DNA of 64,000 nt from Hyphomicrobiales bacterium (GTDB lineage: Bacteria; Pseudomonadota; Alphaproteobacteria; Rhizobiales; Rhizobiaceae), in the NCBI GenBank assembly GCA_017305935.1, contig JAFKJU010000011.1, positions 62,001-126,000 of the forward strand, in the 5' to 3' direction. Under the pieces are notes generated by a model. That model was not told the DNA's origin. It saw nothing but the letters and a program-made list of their open reading frames with translations, and ran no database searches. This document shows, piece by piece, positions 29,788 through 39,111 of this stretch (its first letter is position 1; each line of letters starts with the position of its first letter). The translations under genes were made by a program, and so were the position numbers.

Positions 29788-30429
29788 ATGTCGAAACGTT
29801 TGGTCCTTCTCGCGCTTCCTATCGCCTTTGGCGCGTCGCAGGCACTCGCACATCCGCATATCTTCGCCGAGGCGCGGCTGGAAGTCGTGGCCGGCGACGA
29901 CGGCACGATCACCGAGCTGCGCAATGTCTGGCGCTTCGACGAGGTGTTTTCCTCCAGCGTGCTGATGGATTTCGACAAGAACACCAACCTGAAGCTCGAC
30001 CCCCCGGAACAGGATGCGGTCGGCACGACGGTTCGCGATTCGCTGGCCGACTTCAATTACTACATGTCGATCACCGTCGACGGCAAAACCGTGCCGGTCC
30101 AGAAACCCGACATCATCCATGTCGATTACAAGGACGGGCAGTTACTGATGTTCTTCGCAGTCAAGCCGGCGCAACCGATCCCGCTGAAAGGCAGGCTTGC
30201 CTTCGGCGTCTACGACCCGACCTTCTACACCTCGATCGATTTTCCCCATGACGAGGACATGGCGACCATCGGCGATGCGCTGAAAGCCTGCAAGCGCGCC
30301 GTCATCCGCCCCGATCCCGATCAGGTGCTGGCCCAGAACCAGGCGACCCTGACCGACGCCTTCTTCAACGACCCCACCGGCACCAACATGTCGAAACTCT
30401 TCGCCACGAGACTGGAGCTGTCATGCTGA
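29788..30429 (+). CDS. DUF1007 periplasmic protein
   Basis: 213 residues with a cleavable signal (MSKRLVLLALPIAFGASQALA) followed at once by HPHIFAEARLEVV, the DUF1007 signature. Members are encoded with NicO-type exporters and are thought to bind the metal in the periplasm. Its last codons overlap the exporter gene by 7 bases, so the two are co-translated. Confidence 0.88.
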   Translation: MSKRLVLLALPIAFGASQALAHPHIFAEARLEVVAGDDGTITELRNVWRFDEVFSSSVLMDFDKNTNLKLDPPEQDAVGTTVRDSLADFNYYMSITVDGKTVPVQKPDIIHVDYKDGQLLMFFAVKPAQPIPLKGRLAFGVYDPTFYTSIDFPHDEDMATIGDALKACKRAVIRPDPDQVLAQNQATLTDAFFNDPTGTNMSKLFATRLELSC

Positions 30430-31532
30430 ATTCTTCGCGCGACCGCCGCATCGCTGTCCTGCTCGCCCTGGCCGGCCTGGCGCTGATCGCCGGCATCGAC
30501 CTGGCGCAGGCGCAATCGCCGCTCGGCATCGGCACGGCCGAACCCGGCATCCAGATCGGCGGTCCCTTTGCCGGCCTGTTCCTCTGGGTCAACCAGCACC
30601 AGCAGGCCTTCTACCGGGCGCTGACCGGGGCGCTGAAGGCGATGCGCGAAAACCCCTGGGCGCTGACATCGCTGATCGGTCTCTCCTTCGCCTACGGCAT
30701 CTTTCACGCCGCCGGCCCCGGCCACGGCAAGGCGGTGATTTCCTCCTACATGATCGCCAACGAGATCCAGCTGCGCCGCGGCGTGCTGATCGCCTTCCTG
30801 TCGTCCTTCATGCAAGGCATCGTCGCCATCCTGCTGGTCGCCGCCGCATATCTGGTGTTGCGCGGCACGACGATTTCGATGACACAGGCGACACAGGCGC
30901 TGGAAACCGCGAGCTTCGCCATGATCGCCCTGTTCGGCGCCTGGCTGATCTACAAGAAGCTGCGTTCGCTGCGCCTGACCCTGCCCGAGCCCGCCCCGGC
31001 CGAGCTGGCCGCGGCCGGCGTCACCGGCCACCTGTTTTCCGATACCGAGGCGGAGTCGAGCCACGCCTTTTCCGCCGGCAGCCAGACCGCGCGCCACCAT
31101 CACCATGCCGGCTGCGGCCACGACCATCATGGGGCCGGTCTCGTCTGCGAGACCTGCGGCCATGCGCATGCGCCCGACCCGGGCCTCCTGAATGCCGAGC
31201 GCTTCGACCTGCGCGAGGCCTGGTCGGCGATCATTGCCGTGGGCCTGCGCCCCTGCTCCGGCGCGCTGCTGGTCATGACCTTTTCGCTGCTGAACGGGCT
31301 TTATCTCGGCGGCGCGCTGTCGGTGCTGGCCATGTCCTTCGGCACGGCGATCACCGTCTCGGCGCTGGCGACGCTGGCCGTCACCGCCAAGGGCATGGCG
31401 CTGCGCTTTGCCGGAAAAGGCGCTGGCGCGGCCTGGATCGGCCACGGCATCGAGCTGCTGGGCGCCGTCTTCGTGTTGTTGATGGGCTTGCTGTTGCTGG
31501 GCGCGTCGCTGCAGGGCGGCGGCTTTGCCTAA
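30423..31532 (+). CDS. Nickel/cobalt exporter of the NicO/RcnA family
   Basis: 369 residues with a signal-like first helix and about six further transmembrane segments. Diagnostic motifs are SFAYGIFHAAGPGHGKAVIS and AVGLRPCSGALLVMTFSL. A cytoplasmic or periplasmic loop at about 209-256 is rich in His and Cys (ARHHHHAGCGHDHHGAG) and probably binds metal. It exports Ni2+/Co2+ with the DUF1007 partner. The TAA stop is supplied by the first bases of an intergenic repeat. No regulator (RcnR-like) is adjacent. Confidence 0.88.
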   Translation: MLNSSRDRRIAVLLALAGLALIAGIDLAQAQSPLGIGTAEPGIQIGGPFAGLFLWVNQHQQAFYRALTGALKAMRENPWALTSLIGLSFAYGIFHAAGPGHGKAVISSYMIANEIQLRRGVLIAFLSSFMQGIVAILLVAAAYLVLRGTTISMTQATQALETASFAMIALFGAWLIYKKLRSLRLTLPEPAPAELAAAGVTGHLFSDTEAESSHAFSAGSQTARHHHHAGCGHDHHGAGLVCETCGHAHAPDPGLLNAERFDLREAWSAIIAVGLRPCSGALLVMTFSLLNGLYLGGALSVLAMSFGTAITVSALATLAVTAKGMALRFAGKGAGAAWIGHGIELLGAVFVLLMGLLLLGASLQGGGFA

Positions 31533-31574
31533 AGCATTTCCAATCGCTTCGGCGTTGGACAATGCGGCAAAAAG
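31530..31574 (+). repeat. Rhizobial intergenic palindromic repeat, copy C
   Basis: TAAAGCATTTCC, ATCGCTTCGGCG, TGGACAATGCGGCAAAAA: the same module order as 38758-38810, but lacking the left arm of the inner hairpin. It fills the whole gap between two convergent genes and provides the stop codon of the exporter gene. Confidence 0.7.
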
Positions 31575-31784
31575 CTATTTGTTGCGCTGGTAGCGGGCGC
31601 GCAGCCAGAAGATCAGGAAGAAGGCGAGCACGGCGAGCGTGCCGAACACGGCCGCAAGCCAGGGCGAATAGTCTCCCAGCCACAGCATGATCTTCGGCAT
31701 CAGGAAAAACAGCAGGCCGACCGAGAGCATAATGATGCCGGCGGCCAAGGCCGGCGAGCGGGGCTTCTGCTGGTCGGCACTCAT
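31575..31784 (-). CDS. Small two-helix membrane protein
   Basis: 69 residues with two hydrophobic segments (ALAAGIIMLSVGLLFFLMP and LAAVFGTLAVLAFFLIFWL) and a basic C-terminus. GGGAGAAG before ATG 31784 supports the start. I do not recognise a family. It follows the DUF533 gene on the same strand after about 80 bases and may share its transcript. Confidence 0.7.
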   Translation of the reverse strand: MSADQQKPRSPALAAGIIMLSVGLLFFLMPKIMLWLGDYSPWLAAVFGTLAVLAFFLIFWLRARYQRNK

Positions 31785-31863
31785 AGATGCTTCTCCCTGA
31801 TCCATGGTCCGCCGCTGTAAAGCGGCGGACGCGGAAAGGCAAGGTCTCAGCTTGCCGCAGGCC

Positions 31864-32571
31864 TCAGACCTTGACGCCCGAAACCGTTGCCTCGATATGG
31901 TCGACCAGTGTATCCGGCAGGCCGAGGCGGCCGGCGAGCAGATCGAGATAACCGCGCTCGGCGCGGGTATCCGGCTCGATGGCGAGACGCGAGGCTGTGT
32001 AGAGCTCGACCTTCTGCTCGTCCGTTTGTGCTGCGGCGACGAGCGCATCGAGATCGGTCGGTGCAGCCAGTTCCTTTTCGAGGAAGGCTTCCGCCTCCGC
32101 ATCGAGGCCGGAAATCCTCACCTTGTCCATGATGCGGCCGCGCTCCTCGTCGTCGATATGACCGTCGGCCTTGGCGGCGGCGATCATGGCGCGCACCAGC
32201 ACCAGCACGAAATCGTTGCGCATCACCGAAGGTTCGGTGCTGAAGCCGGAATCGGCCGGCGGCGGCAGGATTTCGATCTGCTGCGGATCAACCGGCGCGG
32301 TTTGCGGCTGCGGCGCCGCGCCGTCGCGGTAATTCCTGTAGGCCTGATAGCCGAGGCCGGCGATGGCGGCCAGCCCGCCGATGGTCAGCGCATTGCCGGC
32401 GACGTCGCGCCCGGTCTTGGTGCCGAGCAGAACGGCCGCCAGCGCCCCGGTCTTCAGCGGGTTGTCCCTGCCGTATTGGACGGCCTGCTCGGCGCGGTCG
32501 CGCACCGTGCCGCCGACCCCGGGGATCTGCGATCCGAGGAATTGATCCAGAAGCTTTCGCGCATCGAACAT
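31864..32571 (-). CDS. DUF533/TerB-like inner-membrane protein (YebE family)
   Basis: 235 residues. After an amphipathic N-terminus (MFDARKLLDQFLGS), a Gly/Ala hydrophobic segment (LTIGGLAAIAGLGYQAY) and a Pro-rich linker, the C-terminal half is a helical TerB-like domain (LVRAMIAAAKADGHIDDEERGRI). The ATG at 32571 has GGGAG nine bases upstream and is preferred over one eight codons earlier. Function unknown; homologues are envelope-stress-linked. Confidence 0.82.
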   Translation of the reverse strand: MFDARKLLDQFLGSQIPGVGGTVRDRAEQAVQYGRDNPLKTGALAAVLLGTKTGRDVAGNALTIGGLAAIAGLGYQAYRNYRDGAAPQPQTAPVDPQQIEILPPPADSGFSTEPSVMRNDFVLVLVRAMIAAAKADGHIDDEERGRIMDKVRISGLDAEAEAFLEKELAAPTDLDALVAAAQTDEQKVELYTASRLAIEPDTRAERGYLDLLAGRLGLPDTLVDHIEATVSGVKV

Positions 32572-32679
32572 GTCTGCCGTCTCCCTGTTGGTCATAGCCG
32601 CCCAGAGATAGGAAGGCCGGCGCGGTTTCGAAAGGGCTCAGGCGCGGCGATCATGCCGCCACGCCTCGAAAACATGCTC

Positions 32680-33318
32680 TCAGCCGCGCAGCGCCGCCGC
32701 TTCCGCCGCAAGCCTGGTGATGCCGGCCCAGTCGCCCGCCTGCACCAGCTCTTTCGGCGCAACCCAGGAGCCGCCGACGCAGACGACGTTCGACAGGCCG
32801 AGATAGTCCTTCGCGTTCTTCAGCGAGACGCCGCCGGTCGGGCAGAACAGCGTGCCGGCGAGCGGCGAGCCGAGCGCCTTGAGATAGGCGGCGCCGCCAG
32901 CCTGTTCGGCGGGGAAGAACTTCATCACCTGATAGCCTTCCTCGCGCAACGCCATGACCTCGCTGACGGTCGCAGCGCCCGGCAGCAGCGGCACGGCGGA
33001 GCCACGCGCGGCGTCCAGCAACTCCTGCGTCGCGCCGGGGCTGACGATGAAGGTCGAGCCGGCCGCGACGGCGGCCTCGAAATGGGCGGGGTTGAGGATC
33101 GTGCCGGCGCCGACATGGGCGCCCTCGACCTCCGCCGCCACGGCGCGCACCGCATCGAGAGCGGCGGGCGTGCGCATGGTGATCTCGATCGCCTTCAGGC
33201 CGCCGGCGACCAGCGCCCGGGCGAGCGGCACGGCGGATGCCGCATCCTCGACGATCAGCACCGGTACGACCGGCTGCAGTTTCAGGATCGAGAGAAGCTT
33301 TTCGGTTTTTTCGCCCAT
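32680..33318 (-). CDS. eda: 2-dehydro-3-deoxy-phosphogluconate aldolase (KDPG aldolase)
   Basis: 212-residue class I aldolase of the Entner-Doudoroff pathway. Glu45 (AIEITMRT), the Schiff-base Lys133 (VMKFFPAE) and the CPTGG phosphate loop are present. It cleaves KDPG to pyruvate and glyceraldehyde-3-phosphate. edd and zwf are not in the window. It is divergent from the CYTH gene with a 160-base gap. Confidence 0.93.
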   Translation of the reverse strand: MGEKTEKLLSILKLQPVVPVLIVEDAASAVPLARALVAGGLKAIEITMRTPAALDAVRAVAAEVEGAHVGAGTILNPAHFEAAVAAGSTFIVSPGATQELLDAARGSAVPLLPGAATVSEVMALREEGYQVMKFFPAEQAGGAAYLKALGSPLAGTLFCPTGGVSLKNAKDYLGLSNVVCVGGSWVAPKELVQAGDWAGITRLAAEAAALRG

Positions 33319-33478
33319 GGCCGAACAGTCCTTAAAACGATTAGAATTGCTTTTCGAATACCCCGCCCCTATGACGATGTCGAGACAAATAAGCCGGAAA
33401 ATTCCGTCCGCGGCTTTACGCGGGCCTGCCTTATCCGCTAGCCTCTCGCCCTGGCAAGGGCTCTCGCACGGATAACCT

Positions 33479-33973
33479 ATGGCAAAAGAGATCGAGCGCA
33501 AGTTTCTGGTTCTCGACGAGCGCTGGCGGGAGACCGCCCGAAACCACACCTCGATGCGACAGGCCTATATCGCCTCGATGGAGGACCGGTCGCTCCGGGT
33601 GCGCATTCTCGACGGCGCATCCGCCAAGCTGACGATCAAGATCGGCCGCAGCGCCATGACCCGCGACGAGTTCGAATACGACATCCCCCTCGGTGACGCC
33701 GAGGAAATGCTCGGCAACGCCATCGGCATCGTCCTCGACAAGACCCGCCACGAGGTCGCGCATGAGGGTTATGTCTGGGAGGTCGACGTCTATCACGGCG
33801 CCTATAACGGACTGGTGGTCGCCGAAGTCGAACTCGATTCGGAACACCAGAACCCGCCGCTGCCCGACTGGCTGGGACCGGAGGTCACCGGCGACTCGCG
33901 CTATTCCAACCAGTCGCTGGCGACCGAGGATCTGCGCGGCGAAATGGGGTTGCCGCTTCCGACTGCGTCCTGA
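33479..33973 (+). CDS. CYTH-domain protein (triphosphate tunnel metalloenzyme)
   Basis: 164 residues starting MAKEIERKFLV, with the ExExK signature at residues 4-8 that defines CYTH tunnel enzymes; further charged strands (LRVRI, LTIKIG, WEVDVYHG, VAEVELDSE) line the tunnel. Members hydrolyse inorganic triphosphate or similar compounds. It precedes trhO by about 60 bases, with no clear functional link. Confidence 0.88.
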   Translation: MAKEIERKFLVLDERWRETARNHTSMRQAYIASMEDRSLRVRILDGASAKLTIKIGRSAMTRDEFEYDIPLGDAEEMLGNAIGIVLDKTRHEVAHEGYVWEVDVYHGAYNGLVVAEVELDSEHQNPPLPDWLGPEVTGDSRYSNQSLATEDLRGEMGLPLPTAS

Positions 33974-34033
33974 CGCCAGATGCCGCAGGGGGCTACCGTT
34001 GCGTGCGCGGCCCGAAAGCGGTATTTCCGGACC

Positions 34034-34975
34034 ATGACCGATCATCTTTTCGACCAAACGAATGCGGACGGCGCGTTTCTCGTCGCCGCGCTCTATCATT
34101 TCGTGGCGCTGCCGCGCTTCGAGGCGCTGCGCGCGCCCCTTCAGCGGGTATGCGAGGACAATGGCGTCAAGGGCACGCTGCTTCTGGCGCATGAGGGCAT
34201 CAACGGCACGATCGCCGGCCCGCCGGACGGCATCGGGGCGGTACTCGCCTTCCTGCGCGCCCAGCCGGAACTCAAGGGGCTGGAGCACAAGGAAAGCCAT
34301 GCCTCGGCCATGCCTTTCTTGCGCATGAAGGTGCGGCTGAAGAAGGAAATCGTCACCATGGGCGTCGAGAATATCGACCCAAACCGCGTCGTCGGCACCT
34401 ATGTCGAGCCGAAGGACTGGAACGCGCTGATTTCCGATCCCGACACCATCGTCATAGATACCCGCAACGATTACGAGACCGCCATCGGCATCTTCCGCGG
34501 CGCCGTCGACCCGAAGACCAAGACATTCCGAGAGTTCCCCGGCTGGGTGCGCGACCATCCCGGCCTGCACAACAAGCCGAAGATCGCCATGTATTGCACC
34601 GGCGGCATCCGCTGCGAGAAGGCCACCGCCTTCATGAAGGAACAGGGTTTCGACGAGGTCTATCACCTCAAGGGCGGCATCCTGAAATATCTCGAACAGG
34701 TGCCGGAGGAGGACAGCCTCTGGGAAGGCGCCTGCTTCGTCTTCGACGACCGCGTCTCCGTCACCCATGGCCTGAAGGAGGGCGAGCATATCCTCTGTCG
34801 CGCCTGCCGCCAGCCGCTGACGGCTGAGGACGTCGCCTCGCCGCTCTACGAGGAAGGCGTCACCTGCCCGCATTGCGCCGAGACCCAGAGCGAGACCGAC
34901 CGCCAGCGTTTTCGCGAACGCCAGCGCCAGATCGCGCTTGCAAAGAAGCGCGGCCAAAAGCACCTCGGAAGTTAG
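34034..34975 (+). CDS. trhO: tRNA uridine(34) hydroxylase, rhodanese type
   Basis: 313 residues: N-terminal acylphosphatase-like domain, central rhodanese domain with catalytic Cys188 in [15 protein letters not shown], and a C-terminal Cys-rich segment ([14 protein letters not shown]). This is the YceA/TrhO family that makes 5-hydroxyuridine at the wobble position of certain tRNAs using oxygen. The ATG at 34034 gives the family start. Confidence 0.9.
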   Translation: MTDHLFDQTNADGAFLVAALYHFVALPRFEALRAPLQRVCEDNGVKGTLLLAHEGINGTIAGPPDGIGAVLAFLRAQPELKGLEHKESHASAMPFLRMKVRLKKEIVTMGVENIDPNRVVGTYVEPKDWNALISDPDTIVIDTRNDYETAIGIFRGAVDPKTKTFREFPGWVRDHPGLHNKPKIAMYCTGGIRCEKATAFMKEQGFDEVYHLKGGILKYLEQVPEEDSLWEGACFVFDDRVSVTHGLKEGEHILCRACRQPLTAEDVASPLYEEGVTCPHCAETQSETDRQRFRERQRQIALAKKRGQKHLGS

Positions 34976-34987
34976 AAGGTTCTCCTC

Positions 34988-35038
34988 TGGCGCAATTGCC
35001 GACGCAGAACCGCTCTACACTTTTGCTGGAATAGCCTA
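34988..35038 (-). repeat. Rhizobial intergenic palindromic repeat, copy E (degenerate)
   Basis: On the minus strand it reads GTAGGCTATTCCAGC, AAAAGTGTAGAGCGGTTCTGC, GTCGGCAATTGCG, matching copies A and B module by module with several substitutions. It occupies the gap between convergent trhO and the GGDEF-EAL gene. Confidence 0.6.
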
Positions 35039-37228
35039 CGCCGCGATGACCCGCCCGCCGCGTTCGGAAAGCAGCGCGGCGATCTCGGCGGCCGGGGCGG
35101 GCCGGCCGAAATGAAAACCCTGCATCTCGTCGCAGCCGCAGGAGCGCAGTGCGAGCGCCTGACGCTCTTCCTCGATGCCTTCGGCGGTGACGGGAATATC
35201 CAGCGCCCGCGCCATGGCGACGGTAGCCTGCAGCAGGTCGCGGGCCTTGACGCTGTCATGCACGGCAGCGACGAGCGAGCGGTCGATCTTCATCCGGTCG
35301 AAACCGAACTGCCGCAGGTACCCGACGCTGGAGAAACCGGCGCCGAAATCGTCGAGCGCGATCTTGACGCCGATCGCCTTCAGCCGGTCGATGGTCCAGC
35401 GGGCACGCGCCGGGTTCTGGATGAAATAACCCTCCGTGACCTCCAGCGTGATCCTTTCGGGATCGACGCCGGTCTGGCGGATGACATCGGCGACATTCAC
35501 GGTAAAAGCCGGGTTGCGGAATTGCCCGGGCGAAATGTTGATGGCCACATGCAGATCGGGCCATTCGAGGATCTGCAGACAGGCGGTGCGCAGCACGAAC
35601 ATGCCGAGCGCATCGATCAGCCCCGTGGTTTCGGCCACCGGAATGAAACTGTCGGGCGGCACCGGCCCGTGCCCGGCCCGCGTCCAGCGCACCAGCGCCT
35701 CGACGCCGACGATGGCGCAGTCGATGGCGCGCACCACCGGCTGGTAGGCCACCGTCAGCTCGCCATTCTCGATGGCGCGGCGCAGGTCGATCTCTATCCG
35801 GTTCTTCTCCTCGCGATCGGCATCCATGTCGGGATCGTAGGCGAAGATGCGGCCGCGGCCGTTTTCCTTGGCCTTGTACATGGCGAGGTCGGCGCGGCGC
35901 AGCGCCTCGTCGCAATCGACGAGGCCGAGCGGCGACGCGGCAATGCCGATGCTGGCGCCGACGGTCGCGACCCGCTCGCCGATGACCAGCGGCTCGGCGA
36001 AGAAGGACAGCACCACCTCTCCCAGCTTGCGCGCCACCTCCTCCGACTGGCGTGTGGCGATGGCGACGGCGAATTCGTCGCCGCCGATGCGCGCCAGCAT
36101 GGCGTCGGGCGGCACCAGCACCTGCAAACCCGCGGAGACGCCGCGGATGAGCTGGTCGCCAGTGCCATGTCCATAGGCATCGTTGACCTCCTTGAAGCCG
36201 TCGAGATCGAGATAGAGCAGGAAGACGCTGCATTTCTCGTCGCGGGCGGTGCGGATCAGCTTTTCCAGGCCGGCATAGAAGCCGGAGCGATTGAGCAACC
36301 CGCTGAGCCGGTCCTCCATGGCAAGCTTCTGTGCCCTGGTCTCGTCTTCCTTGAGGCGACGCATGGCGATGACGCCGAGCAGCAACAGGCCGAGGAAGAA
36401 GCAGCCGACGATGCCGACCGCCACCAGCACCAGCGGCCGCGCCTGCTCGAAGCTGGCATCGCCCGGCACCCGCGAGGTCCATACCAGCTTGGCGAGCAGT
36501 TTTCCCGTCGCATCGATGATCGGCGCGAAATAGGGGCTCATCACCTCCGGGCCGACCAGTCGCAGGCCGGGAATGACATAGGTGTCGGAGAGCTTGCGGA
36601 CCTTGTCCTCGTTCAGGTGACGGGCATAGACGAGATAACGCTGGTCCCTGACCGGCACCGACAGCTCGCCGCTCTTCATGCGCACCAGCGACACGCCTGC
36701 CGCCGCGATTCCGTCGCGGGTTTCGACGAATCCGGCCGCCTCCGGCGCGGCGCGCGACTGCGGCGCGCTGGCATTGATGAACAGCGTGGCGATCGCCGGG
36801 CTGAAATAGCTGTCCAGCGTCTCCTCCAGTGGCTTGCCATGGCGATAGGCCATGTAGACCTTGCGATCGAGACCGACGACGAAAGCGGTGTCGAACAGGT
36901 CGCTGTTGACGGTCATGTCGCCGATATTGCTGATCACCCAGTCCTGCTGGTCGGGCGCATAGACATATTGAGCGGCGTCGTCCCAGGCGGCGTAGTCGTT
37001 GAGCGTCGCCTTCAATTGCCAGACGAAGGTCTGCAGGGCGCCATTGGTGGTTTCCTGCGAGCGGCCGTCATCGAGGTCGTTGGCATGGCGCGCGACCTGG
37101 CCGATGGCGGCCAGCACGATGGAGGTCACGATGACGACAACCATCGCGAATGCCACCAGAACGGCAAGCACGGCAAGCTGCCGGCGTCCCTCGCTCGTTT
37201 CTGGAATAAGCCGCGACAAAAGCTGCAT
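35036..37228 (-). CDS. CHASE4-GGDEF-EAL cyclic-di-GMP enzyme
   Basis: 730-residue inner-membrane protein: TM helix near residues 17-42, an extracytoplasmic CHASE4-type sensor to about 265, a second helix at 268-292, then GGDEF and EAL domains. The GGDEF motif is intact (RIGGDEFA) and so is the EAL side (VGVEALVRW, DDFGAGFSSVGYL), so both cyclase and phosphodiesterase activity are possible. It stands alone; no partner two-component genes adjoin it. Confidence 0.92.
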   Translation of the reverse strand: MQLLSRLIPETSEGRRQLAVLAVLVAFAMVVVIVTSIVLAAIGQVARHANDLDDGRSQETTNGALQTFVWQLKATLNDYAAWDDAAQYVYAPDQQDWVISNIGDMTVNSDLFDTAFVVGLDRKVYMAYRHGKPLEETLDSYFSPAIATLFINASAPQSRAAPEAAGFVETRDGIAAAGVSLVRMKSGELSVPVRDQRYLVYARHLNEDKVRKLSDTYVIPGLRLVGPEVMSPYFAPIIDATGKLLAKLVWTSRVPGDASFEQARPLVLVAVGIVGCFFLGLLLLGVIAMRRLKEDETRAQKLAMEDRLSGLLNRSGFYAGLEKLIRTARDEKCSVFLLYLDLDGFKEVNDAYGHGTGDQLIRGVSAGLQVLVPPDAMLARIGGDEFAVAIATRQSEEVARKLGEVVLSFFAEPLVIGERVATVGASIGIAASPLGLVDCDEALRRADLAMYKAKENGRGRIFAYDPDMDADREEKNRIEIDLRRAIENGELTVAYQPVVRAIDCAIVGVEALVRWTRAGHGPVPPDSFIPVAETTGLIDALGMFVLRTACLQILEWPDLHVAINISPGQFRNPAFTVNVADVIRQTGVDPERITLEVTEGYFIQNPARARWTIDRLKAIGVKIALDDFGAGFSSVGYLRQFGFDRMKIDRSLVAAVHDSVKARDLLQATVAMARALDIPVTAEGIEEERQALALRSCGCDEMQGFHFGRPAPAAEIAALLSERGGRVIAA

Positions 37229-37343
37229 CCCTTGACTCCATACAATCGATACAGCTTAGGGAAAAACCTTCAGATTAGGTTAAACGCGGCGGCGAATACC
37301 TGCCTTTGCGCGTGTAGCCGCGATTCGCCTCTGAGGTGTAGTG

Positions 37344-38717
37344 CTAGCCTGCCTTGTGATTCCCGTGCGGAAACCGGCCGGCGAGAGCGCCATACCATAG
37401 GCCGCTCTTCTTGATCGTGCGCACCTGCGTCTCGTAATCCACATGCACGAGGCCGAAGCGCATCCGGTAACCCTCGGCCCATTCGAAGTTGTCCACCAGA
37501 CTCCAGGCAAAATAGCCGCGCAGCGGATAACCTTCGCCGACCAGATCGGCGCAGACCGAAAGATGCTGCGCATAATAATCGAGGCGCGGCTGGTCGTCGA
37601 CCGCGCCGTCCTCGATGCCCATGTTGTAGGCGGCGCCGTTTTCGGTGATGTAGAGGTCGGGCAGGTCGTAGCGGGCATAAAGCTCCTCGACCAGCGAGCG
37701 CAGCGCCGAGGGACAGATTTCCCAGCCGATGTCGGTCCTGCTCTCCTCGACCGGCGGCGCGGCGACGGTCGCGGGGAAGACCGCACCCTCGGAGGGATCG
37801 TCTGCGACGCGCATCGGCGTGTAGTAATTCAGGCCCCACCAGTCGAGCGGCCGGTTGATAGTCGCAAGATCGCCCTCGGCGATCTCAGGCATCTGCTTGC
37901 CGAGCGCCTCCATAAAGGCCGGCGGGTAATGGCCCTTGAAGACCGGATCGAAGAACACGCCATTGTGGAAATCGAAGGCGCGCAGCATCGCGGCGCGATC
38001 CGCGGGCCCATCGCTGCCGGGGAAGATCGAATGGGCATTCAGCACCAGGCCGACCGGAACCGAGGGAGCCGCGTCGCGGATCGCCTCGACGCCGAGGCCA
38101 TGCGCGAGATTGGTGTGGTGCAGGGCGGCGAGCGCCGCTTCCATGTTGCGCTCGCCCGGCGCGTGAATGCCATAGAGATGGCTGAGCCAGACCGAGCACC
38201 AGGGCTCGTTGAAGGTCGCGACGCTGTCGAGGCGGTCGCCCAGCCGCTCCATGACGATGCGGGCATAGCGCTGGAAGGCATAGGCCGTCGAGCGCGCCGT
38301 CCAGCCGCCGTCGCCCATCAGCGTCAGCGGCAGATCCCAATGGTATAGCGTCGCAAACGTCTGGATACCGCGCGCCTTGCAGCCGTCGACGAGACGATCG
38401 TAGAAATCCAGCCCCTTCTCGTTGATCGGGCCGGTGCCATCGGGCAGGATGCGCGGCCAGGCGATGGAGAAGCGATAGGCTTTCACGCCCATGGACTGGA
38501 TGAGGTCGAGATCGGCCTCCAACCGGTTGTAGTGATCGCAGGCGATATCGCCGTTGTCGCGATTATGGACCCGACCGGGCATGTTGGAGAAGGCATCCCA
38601 GATCGACGGCTTGCGCCCATCCGCCTTCGACGCCCCTTCGATCTGGAACGCCGCGGTGGCGACGCCGAACAGGAAATCACCGGGAAAGCGCGCGGACAGG
38701 TCTTTCGGATCGATCAT
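37344..38717 (-). CDS. GH1 beta-glucosidase
   Basis: 457-residue glycoside hydrolase family 1 enzyme without a signal peptide, so cytoplasmic. Acid/base Glu171 in TFNEPW and nucleophile Glu359 in YITENGAAYN are present, with the N-terminal FLFGVATAAFQIEGA family motif. It would release glucose from imported beta-glucosides. No transporter or regulator adjoins it. Two repeat units lie directly upstream of its start. Confidence 0.92.
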   Translation of the reverse strand: MIDPKDLSARFPGDFLFGVATAAFQIEGASKADGRKPSIWDAFSNMPGRVHNRDNGDIACDHYNRLEADLDLIQSMGVKAYRFSIAWPRILPDGTGPINEKGLDFYDRLVDGCKARGIQTFATLYHWDLPLTLMGDGGWTARSTAYAFQRYARIVMERLGDRLDSVATFNEPWCSVWLSHLYGIHAPGERNMEAALAALHHTNLAHGLGVEAIRDAAPSVPVGLVLNAHSIFPGSDGPADRAAMLRAFDFHNGVFFDPVFKGHYPPAFMEALGKQMPEIAEGDLATINRPLDWWGLNYYTPMRVADDPSEGAVFPATVAAPPVEESRTDIGWEICPSALRSLVEELYARYDLPDLYITENGAAYNMGIEDGAVDDQPRLDYYAQHLSVCADLVGEGYPLRGYFAWSLVDNFEWAEGYRMRFGLVHVDYETQVRTIKKSGLWYGALAGRFPHGNHKAG

Positions 38718-38757
38718 CTCAAACCGCCTTGTGGATCGGATGTGGGCCGGAGGTGAC

Positions 38758-38862
38758 TAAAGCATTTCCGGCCGAAGCGAGATCGCTTCGGCGCCGGACA
38801 ATGCGATAAAAACAAAAAGATAGAGCATTTCCGGTGAACTCGTGTTCACCGGAAATGCTCTA
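38758..38862. repeat. Composite intergenic palindromic repeat, copy D
   Basis: Two units in tandem. The left one (38758-38820) has TAAAGCATTTCC, an inner perfect hairpin (GCCGAAGCGA and TCGCTTCGGC with a 2-base loop), GGACAATGCG and an A-rich run. The right one (38821-38862) is a perfect 19-bp inverted repeat with a 4-base loop, whose arms start TAGAGCATTTCCGG and end CCGGAAATGCTCTA. It lies upstream of the GH1 gene and downstream of the 48-residue membrane protein gene. Confidence 0.85.
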
Positions 38863-38964
38863 ATCGAACAGGAGAGTTTTGTACAGTCCGCCCTGCAACG
38901 TTGCAGGCTGCTTTCGGGAATTGGGGCTGCACGGCCGCGATGGCGGCGGCAGCCCTGGTCGATA

Positions 38965-39111
38965 TCAGTTTTCCTGTACCGAGATCCCGTTTTCCCCGAC
39001 CTTGATCTCGACGCCCGAGGGCTTGGTCTCCTGGCGGTAGACATAGATGCCGAGGCCGACGACCACCACCACGAGCGCCCCGACCAGTGCGTAAAGCCCA
39101 TTGCGATTCAT
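38965..39111 (-). CDS. Small single-span membrane protein, 48 residues
   Basis: Begins MNRNGLYALVGALVVVV and ends VGENGISVQEN. One strongly hydrophobic helix (about residues 6-25) is followed by a short charged tail, so it is probably an inner-membrane protein with the C-terminus outside. Codon use is like its neighbours and the reading frame is clean between a repeat and the emrB stop. The ribosome-binding site (AAGGGG) is weak. No family recognised; similar short proteins occur in rhizobia as far as I recall. Confidence 0.6.
   Translation of the reverse strand: MNRNGLYALVGALVVVVVGLGIYVYRQETKPSGVEIKVGENGISVQEN

Noticed and set aside
35111-37414. A 767-codon frame antisense to the GGDEF-EAL gene
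   Set aside because: No start signal and no recognisable domain; the opposite strand encodes intact GGDEF and EAL motifs.
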